From: a virus
Length of the DNA stretch: 47,594 nt
Direction: 5' to 3' (one strand)
Virus record (IMG/VR): IMGVR_UViG_3300025102_000056
Span: 1-47,594 of that record
The notes below the pieces were generated by a model. It was not told where the DNA came from. It saw only the letters and a list, made by a program, of their open reading frames with translations, and searched no databases. Below, in pieces: positions 47,492 to 47,594 of the stretch (position 1 is its first letter; each line of letters begins with the position of its first letter). The position numbers were made by a program, and so were the translations under genes.

Positions 47492-47594
47492 TATCTTCTT
47501 CCATCTGGCACCACATGTACTTGCGGTGTTCCTAATTTAAATTTTGTTCCTACAGTAGTGGACTCAACTCTAAGAGCAAATGTTCTGCCTCTAA
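47491..47594 (-). CDS. C-terminus of a tail protein (P22 gp10-like?), partial
   Basis: Only the last 34 codons are present. The visible end, RGRTFALRVESTTVG followed by 'TKFKLGTPQVHVVPDGRR', matches a pattern I know from the C-terminus of large phage tail or DNA-stabilisation proteins (R-G-R-x-x-A-L-R-x-E-S-T ... L-G ... P-D-G-R-R). The body of the gene lies beyond the right edge of the window. It may be P22 gp10-like (packaged DNA stabilisation); confidence in that is low. Confidence 0.55.
   Translation of the reverse strand, partial: RGRTFALRVESTTVGTKFKLGTPQVHVVPDGRR

Noticed and set aside
1-47594. Circular closure: the partial gene at the left edge (451 to 1) would read in frame through the right edge to the stop at 47491.
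   Set aside because: The frame match has a one-in-three chance. The left part looks like a short tail-fibre protein near its natural end, while the right part looks like the C-terminus of a large tail or stabilisation protein. Expected tail genes are missing, so sequence is probably absent between the ends. No terminal direct repeat is visible.

Overview
This window looks like most of an A+T-rich, lytic, short-tailed double-stranded DNA phage genome. The gene set matches uncultured marine phages of the kind thought to infect alphaproteobacteria such as SAR11; the host is an inference from base composition and gene repertoire, not something the sequence proves. There is a P22-like portal, large and small terminase, a capsid protein and two gp4/gp6-like adaptors, but no tape measure or tail tube, which points to a podovirus. 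No integrase, DNA polymerase or RNA polymerase was found, so replication and transcription probably lean on host enzymes. Both ends cut through genes, and tail genes appear to be missing beyond the ends, so this is not a closed genome.

Layout. (1) 17169 down to 1, minus strand: late operon with TerS, TerL, portal, a GroES-like co-chaperonin, scaffold, major capsid protein (with its own terminator), then a run of very small, very lysine-rich proteins, an EF-hand membrane protein, two adaptor-type proteins and a tail-fibre-like protein. (2) 47594 down to 32528, minus strand: the rest of the late region, with the C-terminus of a tail protein, a holin/lysozyme lysis cassette, several Gly/Gln-rich internal virion candidates and a giant 3131-residue polyvalent protein. 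(3) 17500-25539, plus strand: early accessory region with a Zn-ribbon protein, a highly structured non-coding leader, a MoxR AAA+ ATPase paired with an HExxH-VWA protein, many tiny genes and a SleB-like cell-wall hydrolase. (4) 28731-25645, minus strand: RusA-like resolvase, a small conserved protein, a primase-helicase and a hypothetical protein. (5) 28778-32295, plus strand: PD-(D/E)XK exonuclease, a putative annealing protein, an SSB-like protein, an AlpA-type HTH, a second PD-(D/E)XK nuclease and a DUF3310 protein.

Regions 4 and 5 diverge from a shared promoter region and form the replication/recombination module. Regions 3 and 4 converge on a strong hairpin terminator, and regions 5 and 2 converge on a 232-bp non-coding stretch.

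The least explained features are non-coding. A palindrome with half-sites AAGTT/AACTT recurs about ten times, mostly at gene ends. Two distant ACTAGT arrays share an identical 16-bp palindrome. Nested helices at 17919-18107 suggest a structured RNA, and the leader at 24286-24592 has mutually exclusive pairings. The giant protein carries a repeated (K/M)YS-x-I motif at its N-terminus and at five internal places, which may mark segment boundaries.
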